Shown here in pieces: positions 11,353 to 23,364 of a stretch of 64,000 bases of DNA; the stretch's first letter is position 1, and every line of letters starts with the position of its first letter. This stretch comes from Owenia fusiformis (lineage: Eukaryota > Annelida > Polychaeta > Sabellida > Oweniidae), in the NCBI GenBank assembly GCA_903813345.2, contig CAIIXF020000008.1, positions 25,526,822-25,590,821 on the forward strand. The letters are read 5' to 3'. The notes below the pieces were generated by a model that worked only from the letters and a program-made list of their open reading frames with translations, was not told the DNA's origin and searched no databases. The translations under genes were made by a program, and so were the position numbers.

Positions 11353-14260
11353 ACAATGTAGAGGACAAATATTTTTGATTCAAAAATCTAAAAGTTTTGT
11401 GAAAGCCACAACTCCTTCCTGTGGTATTGGTTGTTAATTTGGACAGTTTTCAGAAAGTTTCAGCATCATGAAAGATGGAATATTTATGATTTCCAATTCT
11501 GAATTAAACAAATTTTGACGTTGTTAATGATATTATAAGTTTAAACTTAAGATTATTATTATCCTATTTTTACATTTAGTTGTACCCGAGGACGTCATAA
11601 CTCTTACATTTAGTCACAAAAGCAATTCTTCCTAAAATCATGCTGTTTGATGAATCAGGAGTGAATAAAAATCTCGGGAAAATGTTGTAAAATTTTCATC
11701 TTGATGAATGGTAATGTACATGTACTCTGTTGCATGAATTGTATCATGTTTATCATATTTGATCTCTATTAAAAAATTATGAAAGCCAAATATTTAGATG
11801 TGAATATAGTATTTTCATTATTTAAATATACCTGTCATTTAACATGTAGACGATTGGGAGTAATTAATTTTACTTCAAAATGTTATTCGACTGAACTTTT
11901 TCTCTTGTTATTTTCCGAATTAATCGTTTTATATCAGGTCAAAAGGTTATCTCGCAAAAAATCAAAGCAAATACAAATGTTGTGATTCACCAAATTTACC
12001 TTTATATTGGATCAAGCTAGAGAACTCATGACCATTTACGTTCTGTATATATGTAAATAAACAAAGCATCCTGATATTAAAAGTACTGAAAGAAAATCTA
12101 GCAGGAACTGAAAAAGTCTAGGGGAAATTAATAACCAACTTTTTTTGTGTTTGAACTGAAAATGGGCTGTGTACACACACTGATCAATGTGATTCATAGG
12201 TCTTATCTAATAAGGATATTTAAATTAGATGTTACAAAGTGCTCATTCAGCTTCACTGTCCAAGACATTCCATAGGTGAGCCAATATAGAAACCAAGGTC
12301 TGATTTGTTTTTATTGCTATTGATATGTCCTTCATAAAGCTCACTGGAAATCTGCATTTTTGAAATGGCAATCTATTTTTCTTTATTGTTTACATGTATT
12401 GTGCCATCAAAAGTTAAGTAAGGAGGTTAATGGTGCACAACACTCACAAACTTTAAATCTTATTTTTGGATGAAAACCTGGGAATTTTCTATTGTTCATT
12501 ACTCTCTGTACATAAATAAGATGTGTATTTTGTTGTGCATGAAATATAATAACTTGGCTATATTACAAACAAAATACTTTATAAAGGGGTTAATAAATAT
12601 CTTTATTTACCAAAACATCTGTATCATTTTTCTGTGTAGATTCATCATTTCGAAATGGATTTCGAAACGTCAAAAAAAAATCATTACATTTCCTGACTTA
12701 GAAAAATCATGGACTTTCAATAGATATCTATCGAATGCCCATGGAATAATCGATAAATTTCAAAATCTATAAAACTTCATACTTTGTACCTTTATGTGAT
12801 CTTTTCTATGAGTGAAAAGAGTATTTTATTATCTGGACTCTCAAAAATTACTTTCATGAAAGACTTCTCTGAATAATATTTTCAGACAAGGCATTAACAT
12901 AACAAAATGTCACCACCTAGTTGCTCACAATATTATGAGTTCAATCTGAAGTCAGATTAATTCTGAAAACTTGTAAATGATTTTGGAAAAATAAATTTGC
13001 CAATTTGAAGCAAGTTGAAAAAAACCTTTTTGAACATAAGGTCATTGAAGGTGAAATCTCAAATCTATTGTCAGATTTGAACTTCTGAGAACTTGTAGAT
13101 GATTTTGAAAAAAAAATTGGTCAATTTGAAGCAAGTTGAAAAAAGACCTTTTTGACCTTGAGAAGGTCAAATCTTAAATACAAAGTCAGATTTGAAATTC
13201 TGAAAACTTGTAGATTTTGAAAAAATTGAAGTCGGTCTAAATTGTATTTGTTAAGTTATTGGAAGTTTTAAGAATTTGTAACAGGCGCCAACCACCAACC
13301 GCCGTCCAAAAAACCGGAGACCATAACAATATGTCACCACTTTTTGGTGGTGACATAAAAAATGATAAAAGCGATTTCCCCTTACTCCTCCAAAAATTGG
13401 TAAAATAAGTGATTGAGTGTAGGTTGCCAATCACTTGTGACATGTGTCCGTTGGTACATGTATTTCTAGAATGATAATGAAAAACCTAATGGGTGCATGG
13501 ATACAAGTGGATACTGGATAGTTATATGAAAAGGAAATGAATAGTACATTAGCAGAGCTCTCTTTTAATGATTTCTTAACAGTATTGAGAGATTCAGCCT
13601 CATGCCATGCAGTGAGTCTTTTGAAGTACTCTCACTTCAACCCGCAATGCATATTTTGTGGTAGAATACCATATCAAATTGTAATGTAATAAAGACAAAG
13701 ATTCTATGACAGAAAACTATTCTGTTTATTGTTAAAACGCAATGATGGTCTTCGGCAATGGCCAGAATAAATTTGTGGTCATGAATCATAGAATCGAGGT
13801 CTTTTTTACAATTCTAATATGATAAATAAGCCATAAAGACAACTATTTGCAATTATGAAATTTAGTGGTCATACATAATGTACGTACATTACTCCATTAT
13901 AGATCAGTAAATCAATTGTTCCAGTTACTGTGGAGGCATGTAAAGATGTTGATAATATTTTGCAAAATAAGGCAACAAACTTAAAAAATGTTTGTCCAAT
14001 CTAAAGTAGCCATTTTCCACTCAACACGGCTGCAAAAAACTAGGTCTTGCAAAGCATTTACCCAAGTAAAACTATCTTTAAAAAACTAGGTCATTTTATT
14101 TTTAATAATCTAGTGGAAATGTTCATGAGAGATTGGCAATTGAAAATTAAATGATCCAGAATAGTAGTCCGATGTTTTTTATGAACGCATTTGAAAGTAC
14201 ATTTACATGTACAATTGTACTTGGTGAGTTATTGGTTACTTGTCAGCAGTCTATTTTATT
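11353..14260. other. Convergent intergenic region and UTRs between BAZ1A and ATG14
   Basis: AT-rich. It holds the BAZ1A 3' UTR with candidate AATAAA signals at 11664 and 12056, one MITE (12887-13357), and on the minus strand AATAAA signals for ATG14 at 14255-14260 and 14095-14100. I see no further gene. Confidence 0.6.
12887..13357 (+). mobile_element. MITE family M1, copy 3
   Basis: It begins caaggcattaacataacaaa and ends atgtcaccac...ggtggtgacata. The interior has two to three repeats of the agattttgaaaa and gaccttgagaaggtc unit, followed by the ccaaccaccaaccgccgtcc segment typical of this family's right side. Confidence 0.75.
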
Positions 14261-17200
14261 CTACTTGTCACTGCGAGTGGCAGCCCTCCAGAGAGATGCT
14301 ACAGATGCCATAAGACCCCCTGCTGTGCTCTGGGTTAGTAATGATCCTGCAGGGGGTGAAGTTCCTGATACTAACATATCCTGAGTTCTAGACATGACAA
14401 ACTCAGCCTCAGGTAGACTAGTCGGGACTGGCTCCCACTCATTTATGCCAAAGTCTGTTTCATCTTCATCTGATGTAAGATCATCATCGCTGTATTCTGA
14501 TTGGACGTTCTCTTCAAGAGATTGCATTAGTTCAGGATTGACATCGAAATATCCATTTCTGAAAATTACACACACATAAATATATAGTTTTAAAATGACA
14601 AAATGTTTAACCATTTATTATAATTTTCTAGTACAAGGCATTAACATGACAAAATGTCACCACCTAAAACAATTTGGTCAATTTAAAGCAAGTTGGAAAA
14701 TACCTTTTGACCTTAAGAAGGTTTTTGAAGATTTGAGCTTCTGGGATCTTGAAGATGATTTTGAAAAAAGAAATTGTTCAATCTGAAGCAAGTTGAAAAA
14801 ATACCTCTTTGAATTTTTTTGACATTGAGAAGGTCATTGAAGGTCAAATGTCAAATGTCAAATGTAAAGTCAGATTTGAACTTCTGAAAAGATGTAGATG
14901 ATTTTGAAAAAAAAATTTGGTCAATTTGAAGCAAGTTGAAAACAGACCTTTTTTGACCTTGAGAAGGTCATTAAAGGTCAAATGTCAAATCTAAAGTCAG
15001 ATTTGAATTTCTGAGAACATGTAGATGATTTTGAAAAAAAAAATTAGTCAATTTGAAGCAAGTTGAAAAATACCTTTTTGACCTTTTTTGACCTTGAGAA
15101 GGTCATTGAAGGTCAAATGTCAAATCTAAAGTCAAATCTAAAGTCATATTTGAATTCTCTGAGAACATGTAGATGATTTTGAAAAAAAAATTTAGTCAAT
15201 TTGAAGCAAGATGAAAAAATACCTTTTTGACCTTTTTTGACATTGAGAAGGTCATTGAAGGTCAAATGTCAAATCTAAAGTCAGATTTGAATTTCTGAGA
15301 ACATGTAGATGATTTTGAAAAAAAAATTTAGTCAATTTGAAGCAAGTTGAAAAAAGACCTTTTTGACCTTTTTTGACTTTGAGAAGGTCATTGAAGGTCA
15401 AATGTCAAATCTTAAGTCAAATCTAAAGTCAGATTTGAATTTCTGAGAACACGTAGATGATTTTGAAAATTTTTTTTAGTCAATTTGAAGCAAGTTGAAA
15501 ACAGACCTTTTTGACCTTTTTTGACCTTGAGAAGGTCATTGAAGGTCAAATGTCAAATCTTTAGTCAGATTTGAATTTCTGAGAACACGTAGATGATTTT
15601 GAAAAAAAAATTTAGTCAATTTGAAGCGAGTTGAAAACAGACCTTTTTGACCTTTTTTGACCTTGAGAAGGTCATTGAAGGTCAAATGTCAAATCTTAAG
15701 TCAGATTTGAAGGTCAAATGTCAAATCTAAAGTCAGATTTGAATTTCTGAGAACATGTAGATGATTTTGAAAAAAAATTTAGTCAATGTGAAGCAAGTTG
15801 AAAAAAGACCTTTTTGACCTTGAGAAGGTCATTGAAGGTCAAATGTCAAATCTAAAGTCAGATTTGAACTTCTGAGAACAAGTAGATGATTTAGAAAAAA
15901 ATTGAAGTCAGTCTAAACAGTATTTGTTAAGTTATAGGAAGTTGTAAGAAATTGTTACAGACGCCGGACGCCAACCTCCAACCGCCGGACGCCAACCTCC
16001 AACCGCCGGACGCCAACCGCCGTCGCAAAAAAACAAAGACCATAACAATATGTCACCACTTTTGGTGGTGACATAATAATTACACACCAAATGCCTAATG
16101 CTGAATGATGGTCACAAAAAAAAAACAGTTGCAATAAAAAATATTTATGTTCAGAACATTAGAAGCCTTACAGAACGATAATGCCAAATGGTACAAAGGG
16201 CCTTGCCCGACTGTTTGTAATTGATGACATCCCAAATGAATTGCCAGATTTTCCAATTTAAGTGTCATGCAAGAACAATCTCCAAAGTTGGCTCTCCGAT
16301 CTGTGGCCTCTGATTTATCAAAATTAATGCTACATTCTTAACTTGATCTACATTTTGGTGGCCATCTTGATAATCAAGTCTTCACTTTCATATATTTATG
16401 CAAGCTAGACAAAAGTGGGAACTTGAAAATAAATTTTGAATTTGCTGGAAAACAGTTCATGAATTCAATTCTCTCCTAGATTCTCTTACATCCATAAATA
16501 GTTTTGCATAATTGCTCATATACACCCTCCCCCTCCCAGATACCCTGATACATACCTTCCAAGATGTGCAGTCTTGAGCAGGGTAAGCAGATTGTGAACT
16601 GTGTGTTTGTAGTGAAGAGCATCAGAGTCAACATTCTGAGAGAAACACAGCTGTAGTATGTTATGGTTTAGATGAAACACCAATCTTTCAAACTGGCCCT
16701 CTGACAACTCCTTGCAGAAGTCTCTACAAAACAAATAACACAGCTGTAGTATGTTATGGTTTAGATGAAACACCAATCTTTCAAACTGGCCCTCTGACAA
16801 CTCCTTGCAGAAGTCTCTACAAAACAAATAACACAGCTGTAGTATGTTATGGTTTAGATGACACACCAATCTTTCAAACTGGCCCTCTGACAACTCCTTG
16901 CAGAAGTCTCTACAAAACAAATAACACAGCTGTAGTATGTTATGGTTTAGATGACACACCAATCTTTCAAACTGGCCCTCTGACAACTCCTTGCAGAAGT
17001 CTCTACAAAACAAATAACAGTATGGGCAATAAGTCTTTTATCTAAAGGATCAAATTCATGTGTACTATAATATTGATTAAATAAGTATGAAATACACTCT
17101 ACCCTCCACTGTAGCCTCTTTAAAAGGGATACAGGCAACAGTGAAGTTGAAAATGGAGGGTGTTTGTTTATTTATATTTGAAACTTTACTGTAGCCTGTA

Positions 17201-20200
17201 TATAGTTTGCTCTTCATTGCACATTTACCATGATTTTATAATGAACTTTTGAAAAATCATATTTTACATTTTAGATATGATACACCCGTAAATGTGGGGT
17301 TGATATTTCAAATCCCCCCATAACCACTTGTCTGTGTATTCAAATCTTTGGGTTTTAAAATGTTGTCAGTGGTTGACTTCAGCTAATTTTCAACCCCAAG
17401 ATTTCAATACACATTACACAACCAGGTGTGGGAGTGATTTGAAAAATTAACTCCAAATTTATGGGGGTAATATATGCTTACTCTTAGCCAGTTTTTCAAA
17501 AGCCCATACAACTGTGAATGTATTACGCACTTTTGATATAACGGTATCATGTATGTGATCTGAAAAATGATTAAAGAAAACCTCTCTTTAACCTACCCAA
17601 ACTGCACCTTCTTAGGTAAGTTAACATCCAAGAGATAGGACAGAATCTGCGTGAACTGTGCAGTGAAGGCAAGGGCGGCTCCTATAGTGTGATGTGGGTT
17701 CCTCTGGTCGAGTTCACCATCAGCACTTGGAACACTATCTCTGTTAGCTGTCACTAGAATATATGATTTCACTTTAAAACTGATAAAATGTGGATGTTGC
17801 AAATAAAATTTCACCATTCACATTATCAGACACAAAATTCTGAAATACAATTTATCCATCATGAAGTTAAATCAAACATTCAGAATTCATGAACATTACA
17901 TACAATGGATTAAGCATGATTTAAAATACATGTATGTTATCAAATTACTTACACCATATTGTATAAGGTGAGTAGTCCCCATTGCCAGGAAGGGTTGGTT
18001 CTACTATAGAGTACTGCAGTTCTCCCCCATTATCAAGGTAGATCCAGCGACCTTTGATGTAAGATGTCCTCCTAGCCTCAGCCAGGGCTGACACTGTGCT
18101 CATCTGCATGCTGTCTTGCTCTCTGCAATACACAATATAGAGTGTACAAATTCAGTATTTTCAATGATATGGACACCCTGTGCTCATCTGCATGCTGTCT
18201 TGCTCTCTACAATACACAATATAGAGTGTACAAATTCAGTATTTTCAATGATATGGACACCCTGTGCTCATCTGCATGCTGTCTTGCTCTCTACAATACA
18301 CAATATAGAATGTACAAATTCAGTATTTTCTATGATATGGACACCCTGTGCTCATCTGCATGCTGTCTTGCTCTCTACAATACACAATATAGAGTGTACA
18401 AATTCAGTATTTTCAATGATATGGACACCCTGTGCTCATCTGCATGCTGTCTTGCTCTCTGCAATACACAATATAGAATGTACAAATTCAGTATTTTCTA
18501 TGATATGGACACCCTGTGCTCATCTGCATGTTGTCTTGCTCTCTGCAATACACAATATAGAATGTACAAATTCAGTATTTTCAATGATATGGACACCCTG
18601 TGCTCATCTGCATGCTGTCTTGCTCTCTGCAATACACAATATAGAGTGTACAAATTCAGTATTTTCAATGATATGGACACCCTGTGCTCATCTGCATGCT
18701 GTCTTGCTCTCTGCAATACACAATACAGAGTGTACAAATTCAGTATTTTCTATGATATGGACACCCTGTGCTCATCTGCATGCTGTCTTGCTCTCTGCAA
18801 TACACAATATAGAGTGTACAAATTCAGTATTTTCAATGATATGAACACCCTGTGCTCATCTGCATGTTGTCTTGCTCTCTGCAATACACAATATAGAATG
18901 TACAAATTCAGTATTTTCTATGATATGGACACCCTGTGCTCATCTGCATGTTGTCTTGCTCTCTGCAATACACAATATAGAATGTACAAATTCAGTATTT
19001 TCTATGATATGGACACCCTGTGCTCATCTGCATGTTGTCTTGCTCTCTGCAATACACAATATAGAATGTACAAATTCAGTATTTTCTATGATATGGACAC
19101 CCTGTGCTCATCTGCATGCTGTCTTGCTCTCTGCAATACACAATACAGAGTGTACAAATTCAGTATTCTCTATGATATGGACACCCTGTGCTCATCTGCA
19201 TGCTGTCTTGCTCTCTGCAATACACAATATAGAGTGTACAAATTCAGTATTTTCAATGATATGGACACCCTGTGCTCATCTGCATGTTGTCTTGCTCTCT
19301 GAAATACACAATATAGAATGTACAAATTCAGTATTTTCTATGATATGGACACCCTGTGCTCATCTGCATGTTGTCTTGCTCTCTGCAATACACAATATAG
19401 AATGTACAAATTCAGTATTTTCTATGATATGGACACCCTGTGCTCATCTGCATGTTGTCTTGCTCTCTGCAATACACAATATAGAGTGTACAAATTCAGT
19501 ATTTTCTATGATATGGACACCCTGTGCTCATCTGCATGCTGTCTTGCTCTCTGCAATACACAATATAGAGTGTACAAATTCAGTATTTTCTATGATATGG
19601 ACACCCTGTGCTCATCTGCATGCTGTCTTGCTCTCTGCAATACACAATATAGAGTGTACAAATTCAGTATTTTCAATGATATGGACACCCTGTGCTCATC
19701 TGCATGCTGTCTTGCTCTCTGCAATACACAATATAGAGTGTACAAATTCAGTATTTTCTATGATATGGACACCCTGTGCTCATCTGCATGCTGTCTTGCT
19801 CTCTGCAATACACAATATAGAGTGTACAAATTCAGTATTTTCTATGATATGGACACCCTGTGCTCATCTGCATGCTGTCTTGCTCTCTGCAATACAGAGT
19901 GTACAAATTCAGTATTTTCAATGATATGGACACCCTGTGCTCATCTGCATGCTGTCTTGCTCTCTGCAATACACAATATAGAATGTATAAATTCAGTATT
20001 TTCTATGATATGGACACCCTGTGCTCATCTGCATGCTGTCTTGCTCTCTGTAATACACAATACAGAGTGTACAAATTCAGTATTTTCAATGATATGGACA
20101 CCCTTTGCTCATCTGCATGCTGTCTTGCTCTCTGCAATACACAATATAGAATGTACAAATTCAGTATTTTCTATAATATGGACACCCTGTGCTCATCTGC

Positions 20201-23200
20201 ATGCTGTCTTGCTCTCTGGAATACACACAACAGAATGTTCTATTCAGTATTTTCTACGATATGGACACCCTGAGCCCCTTGGCTGATTTAGTACACTAGT
20301 AACACTACTCTCTGACTGGTTATTTCATAATTTCATTTGTCTGGTGCTCAGGCAATCAGAGTCTTTCTCTAATGATTGAATAATGTATCAAATTATGTAC
20401 CCATTTTAAGTCAATTGACAGTATATTGCCATGTATATGTATTTTAATATTTCTATTTTGATTATATTAAAGCATTTACAAAACTATATGCAAAAGTACT
20501 AATGTTTCCAATAAATAGGCACATGCACACTAACTTACCCCTGACCTTTAGGTTGGATTTCCTCAATAGGGAATATATATGTGACTAGATCATTAATATG
20601 AGCGCAACTTAACAGTCCTATCTGTTCACGCATTTCATGGAACCGTTCTGTATATTTTTCAACATGATTTTCAGTTTGTCTCATGTATTTAGTAATTCGT
20701 TGAATCTTTTCTTTGTATTTTCTTGTTTTGGCACTTCGGATTTGATTTTGCTCTTCTAGTTCTTTCAACCTGGCTTTTCCTGAAAATTTATATTGACAAA
20801 GTTTATTTGCATGCAATTTAGACAAGTCTATACGTATTCAGGCACATCAATAAATAAACAAGGCATTGACATGCAAAATGTCGCCCCTGCCATATATCAC
20901 AAAAGCCAACTGCCAAATGCCGAATGCCAACCACTGAACGCCAAATGAATATCCACAAAAAACAACAACAATATCTCACCAATTGTGGTGAATCCTTGAA
21001 CCTCATTCATAACAAAATAATTCTACGGTGATAAAAAAATGTTTATACAAATGTATCTACCTTCAGTCAGTTTGTTTTTCCTTTCATCTACTGCACTTTT
21101 GAGACACTGCAACTTTTCTCTAAGACACCTGATTTCAGTTTGTTTCCGATCCCTTAAGTTGTGACCTTGAATTTCTTTGTTGAACCTAAAAATATTCAAC
21201 ATAATGTACTATCTCATGTTTAATGACTGATATAATTTGATGCTTATTTCTCTTCACAGCTGTCACATTATGGAAGGTTTGCCCAATGCCTACCTTGCCA
21301 AAACAACTCTCTAGCCCAAACATTAGGCCTGCCATGTACTACAAAAAAAATTTAATGACCATGAAAACTCATTTTAAGTATTTATTATTCTGAAATATTT
21401 GTATAAAAACAAAATTTAAACCAAATCCGTTCACTGGTATAAAAATACATTTTGAAAAATAGCCACCATCTTGTTTACGAAAAAAGGTGGCATTTAAAAA
21501 TATAGCTGCCATCTTGAAAATTTCTTAAGTATATATCCTTTTTTTATAGGTTATTGTTATTTATTTCTATATTATTCAACATAATTATTTACATAGATTG
21601 TGAGTAGCCGAGGCTACATAGCATTATTGGCCCCCTTAAGAAGTATATAACCTTTGTCCCTAGGTAGCAGCATAAAAAAAATTTGAACCAAACTGTTCAC
21701 TGGTATAAGGCTTTTTATAAAAAATGGCAGCCATTTTGAAATTCAGCAGCCATCTTGAAAATTCTTTATCGAACAGGGCAACTATGTCCCTAGGCATAAG
21801 CATATAAAATTTGAACCAAATCGGTTTACTGGTATTTGAGTTATGATAGAATACAATTTTTGGGGAAAAGTCACGGCCATTTTGAAATTCAGCCACCATC
21901 TTGAAAATGTTTCTCGAACAGAGCAACTGTGTCCCTAGGCATCAGCATATAAAATTTGGATGAAATTCATTTACTTGTATTTGAGTTATCAAAGATAATG
22001 TTTTCTTGCGAAAAATGATGGCCATTTTGAAAATCAACAGCCATCTTGAAAATCTCTTCTTGAAGAAAAGCTCCTTCGTTCCTAGGTATCAGCATATAAA
22101 ATTTGAACCAAATCCGTCCACTAGTAATTGAGTTAACATAGATTACATTTTTACGAAAAATGGTGGCCATTTTGAATAACCCAGATGCGAGTAGAAATAA
22201 TCTTGATTTACATTATTAAAAATTCAAAATTCAGTCAAAGTAATATCATATTTGAAATCTACATGTAAAATTACATCTAGAAATGTGGTTTTAAAAAGTG
22301 TTTATCAACTTTGAAAAATTAATTTTCTTTGAAAATGTGACTTCTAGCTCGGGGAGATTCCTCATAGACCCCATGCTATAAAATCACAAAAAATTAAATA
22401 TTTTTTCTTTTAGTGGACAGATAATATTTTGCTTTGCTCGACATATTTTCATTAGTATAAGTATCAGGCACATAAGGGTTATATGAAAATTGAGCCACTC
22501 GAATTGATAATATTCAAGTTTAAGGGAACTTTCTTATATACCTGCCATGTTAATTGACCCGAATCAGCCACCTGGTGGTGAAACTGGTAACTACCTACTC
22601 GCATTTGGGTAATTGAGCGGCAATATTAAAAATTCCTCCTCGAGCAGAGGTCCTACAGCAATAAGGCATAAGCCTATAAAATTTAAATCAAAACCGTCAA
22701 TCGGCATTTGAGTTATTGCCCGGACAGACGGACGAACAGACGGCTTTCCTTTATCCCCCTTGAACTTGGTTCAGTGAGAAAATAAATTTCATGGTGATTC
22801 TTGGTAATTTCTGGTGTGACATCATGTGGAGTGACGTCACATTCTCAGAATAAACATATGATATCAGGAATAGACATCATGATTATCAGAGATCTGTGAT
22901 AGTATTAGTACTACATCTGACATAGTAAAGAGAAACTGAATACCTTTCTAACAGTTTGAGCCTCTCTTGTTTCATGACACACCATGACTGCTGCTTGTCT
23001 GAATACCTAAAATGAGAAGAGAATTGTGCTAATTGTCATTAAGACAGTACAGAAACGCTTATACTAACGAATACCTCTAAAATGTAATATGAGAGTACGA
23101 AACAGCTGACAATAGAGTGATTCAATGATGACCGACTGACTGATTGATATTTTTGTTTTTCTACCTTTGACTAGATTGCAGCTTTGAATGCGTAAAATCC

Positions 23201-23364
23201 CCGTTTCCTACGCATATATGACAATAAATCGGACGCCTAGTGGTAAAACATAAAGGGCATCGTTCAACTGCAACACTAATAGCGCATAAATTGTCATCCG
23301 TAGACTCTGAAAGATCGAAATCGGTCGGAGCTAAACTGGAATCCTCCGAACTTGATGTCGCCAT
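14261..23364 (-). CDS. ATG14: ATG14 (Barkor), autophagy PI3-kinase complex subunit, 8 exons
   Basis: ATG14 directs the VPS34-VPS15-Beclin 1 complex to the ER to make PI3P for autophagosome formation. Exons: 23165-23364, 22944-23006, 21061-21185, 20539-20779, 17953-18122, 17597-17747, 16556-16723, 14261-14558. Phases close to 471 aa; human ATG14 is 492. N-terminal zinc-knuckle-like CPLC and CHIC pairs lie at about residues 36 and 48. Exons 2-4 form a coiled coil, the Beclin 1-binding region in the family, ending VTYIFPIEEIQ. STVSALAEARRTSYIKGRW and NNGDYSPYT-like blocks follow, then LDVNLPKK and ILQLCFSQNV. An acidic stretch and a hydrophobic C-terminus (GGLMASVASLWRAAT) match the membrane-curvature-sensing BATS domain. 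The start is the first ATG of a long open exon 1. The acceptors of exons 5 and 7 lie inside tandem repeats. Confidence 0.95.
14634..16075 (+). mobile_element. MITE family M1, copy 4, with an internal satellite
   Basis: The ends are caaggcattaacatgacaaa (left) and atgtcaccacttttggtggt plus gacata (right). Between them are about eight units of a roughly 115-190-bp repeat with the core gaaggtcaaatgtcaaatct and gtagatgattttgaaaaaaa, then a triplicated ccgccggacgccaacc segment. At 1442 bp it is about three times the size of copies 1 and 3. It lies in the last ATG14 intron. Confidence 0.75.
16645..17013 (-). repeat. ATG14: 93-bp exon-plus-acceptor tandem repeat in ATG14 (4 copies)
   Basis: Each copy contains the 3' end of the upstream intron, the acceptor ttgttttgtag, and the first 82 bp of exon 7 (DFCKELSEGQFERLV...). 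Possible exon starts are 16723, 16816, 16909 and 17002, exactly 93 bp apart. The frame stays open across all copies, so use of an upstream acceptor adds 31, 62 or 93 residues without a frameshift. The two copies nearest the donor read LVFHLNHN; the two further upstream read LVCHLNHN. Confidence 0.9.
17280..17475. repeat. Imperfect inverted repeat in ATG14 intron 6
   Basis: The left side, cacccgtaaatgtggggttg, pairs loosely with a right side containing taactccaaatttatggggg. Probably a decayed small foldback element. Confidence 0.4.
18098..20275 (-). repeat. ATG14: 84-bp minisatellite that includes the ATG14 exon 5 acceptor
   Basis: About 26 copies of an 84-bp unit. On the minus strand each unit reads a T-rich stretch, tattgcag (or tattgtag), then AGAGCAAGACAGCATGCAGA and TGAGCACAG. 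The copy at 18122 is the true exon 5 start; all the others lie upstream in intron 4. Because 84 is divisible by three, long open frames run through the array on both strands. They are artefacts of the repeat, not genes. One unit near 19890 is shortened. Confidence 0.92.
20859..20995 (+). mobile_element. MITE family M1, copy 5 (short, diverged)
   Basis: It begins caaggcattgacatgcaaaa and ends near caccaattgtggtgaa. Only the terminal parts and a piece of the gccaaccactgaacgcc segment remain. It lies in ATG14 intron 3. Confidence 0.55.
21470..22780. repeat. Degenerate tandem repeat of about 180 bp in ATG14 intron 2
   Basis: Four to five units share aaaatttgaaccaaat, a tatttgagttat-like stretch, ggccattttgaaa, cagccatcttgaaaat and tccctaggcatcagcatata. 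The array is interrupted at 22177-22611 by another element, then resumes and ends in an acagacggacgaacagacgg tract. No coding signal. Confidence 0.65.
22177..22611. mobile_element. Small inverted-repeat element nested in a tandem array
   Basis: The ends are acccagatgcgagtag and ctactcgcatttgggt, inverted with one mismatch. The array sequence on either side belongs to the same repeat, which shows this is an insertion. No ORF of interest. Confidence 0.6.

Noticed and set aside
18116-20286. Long overlapping ORFs of 242-386 codons rich in Cys (LCSSACCLAL repeats)
   Set aside because: They are the 84-bp minisatellite read in frames that stay open because 84 is a multiple of three. The true gene here is ATG14 on the other strand.
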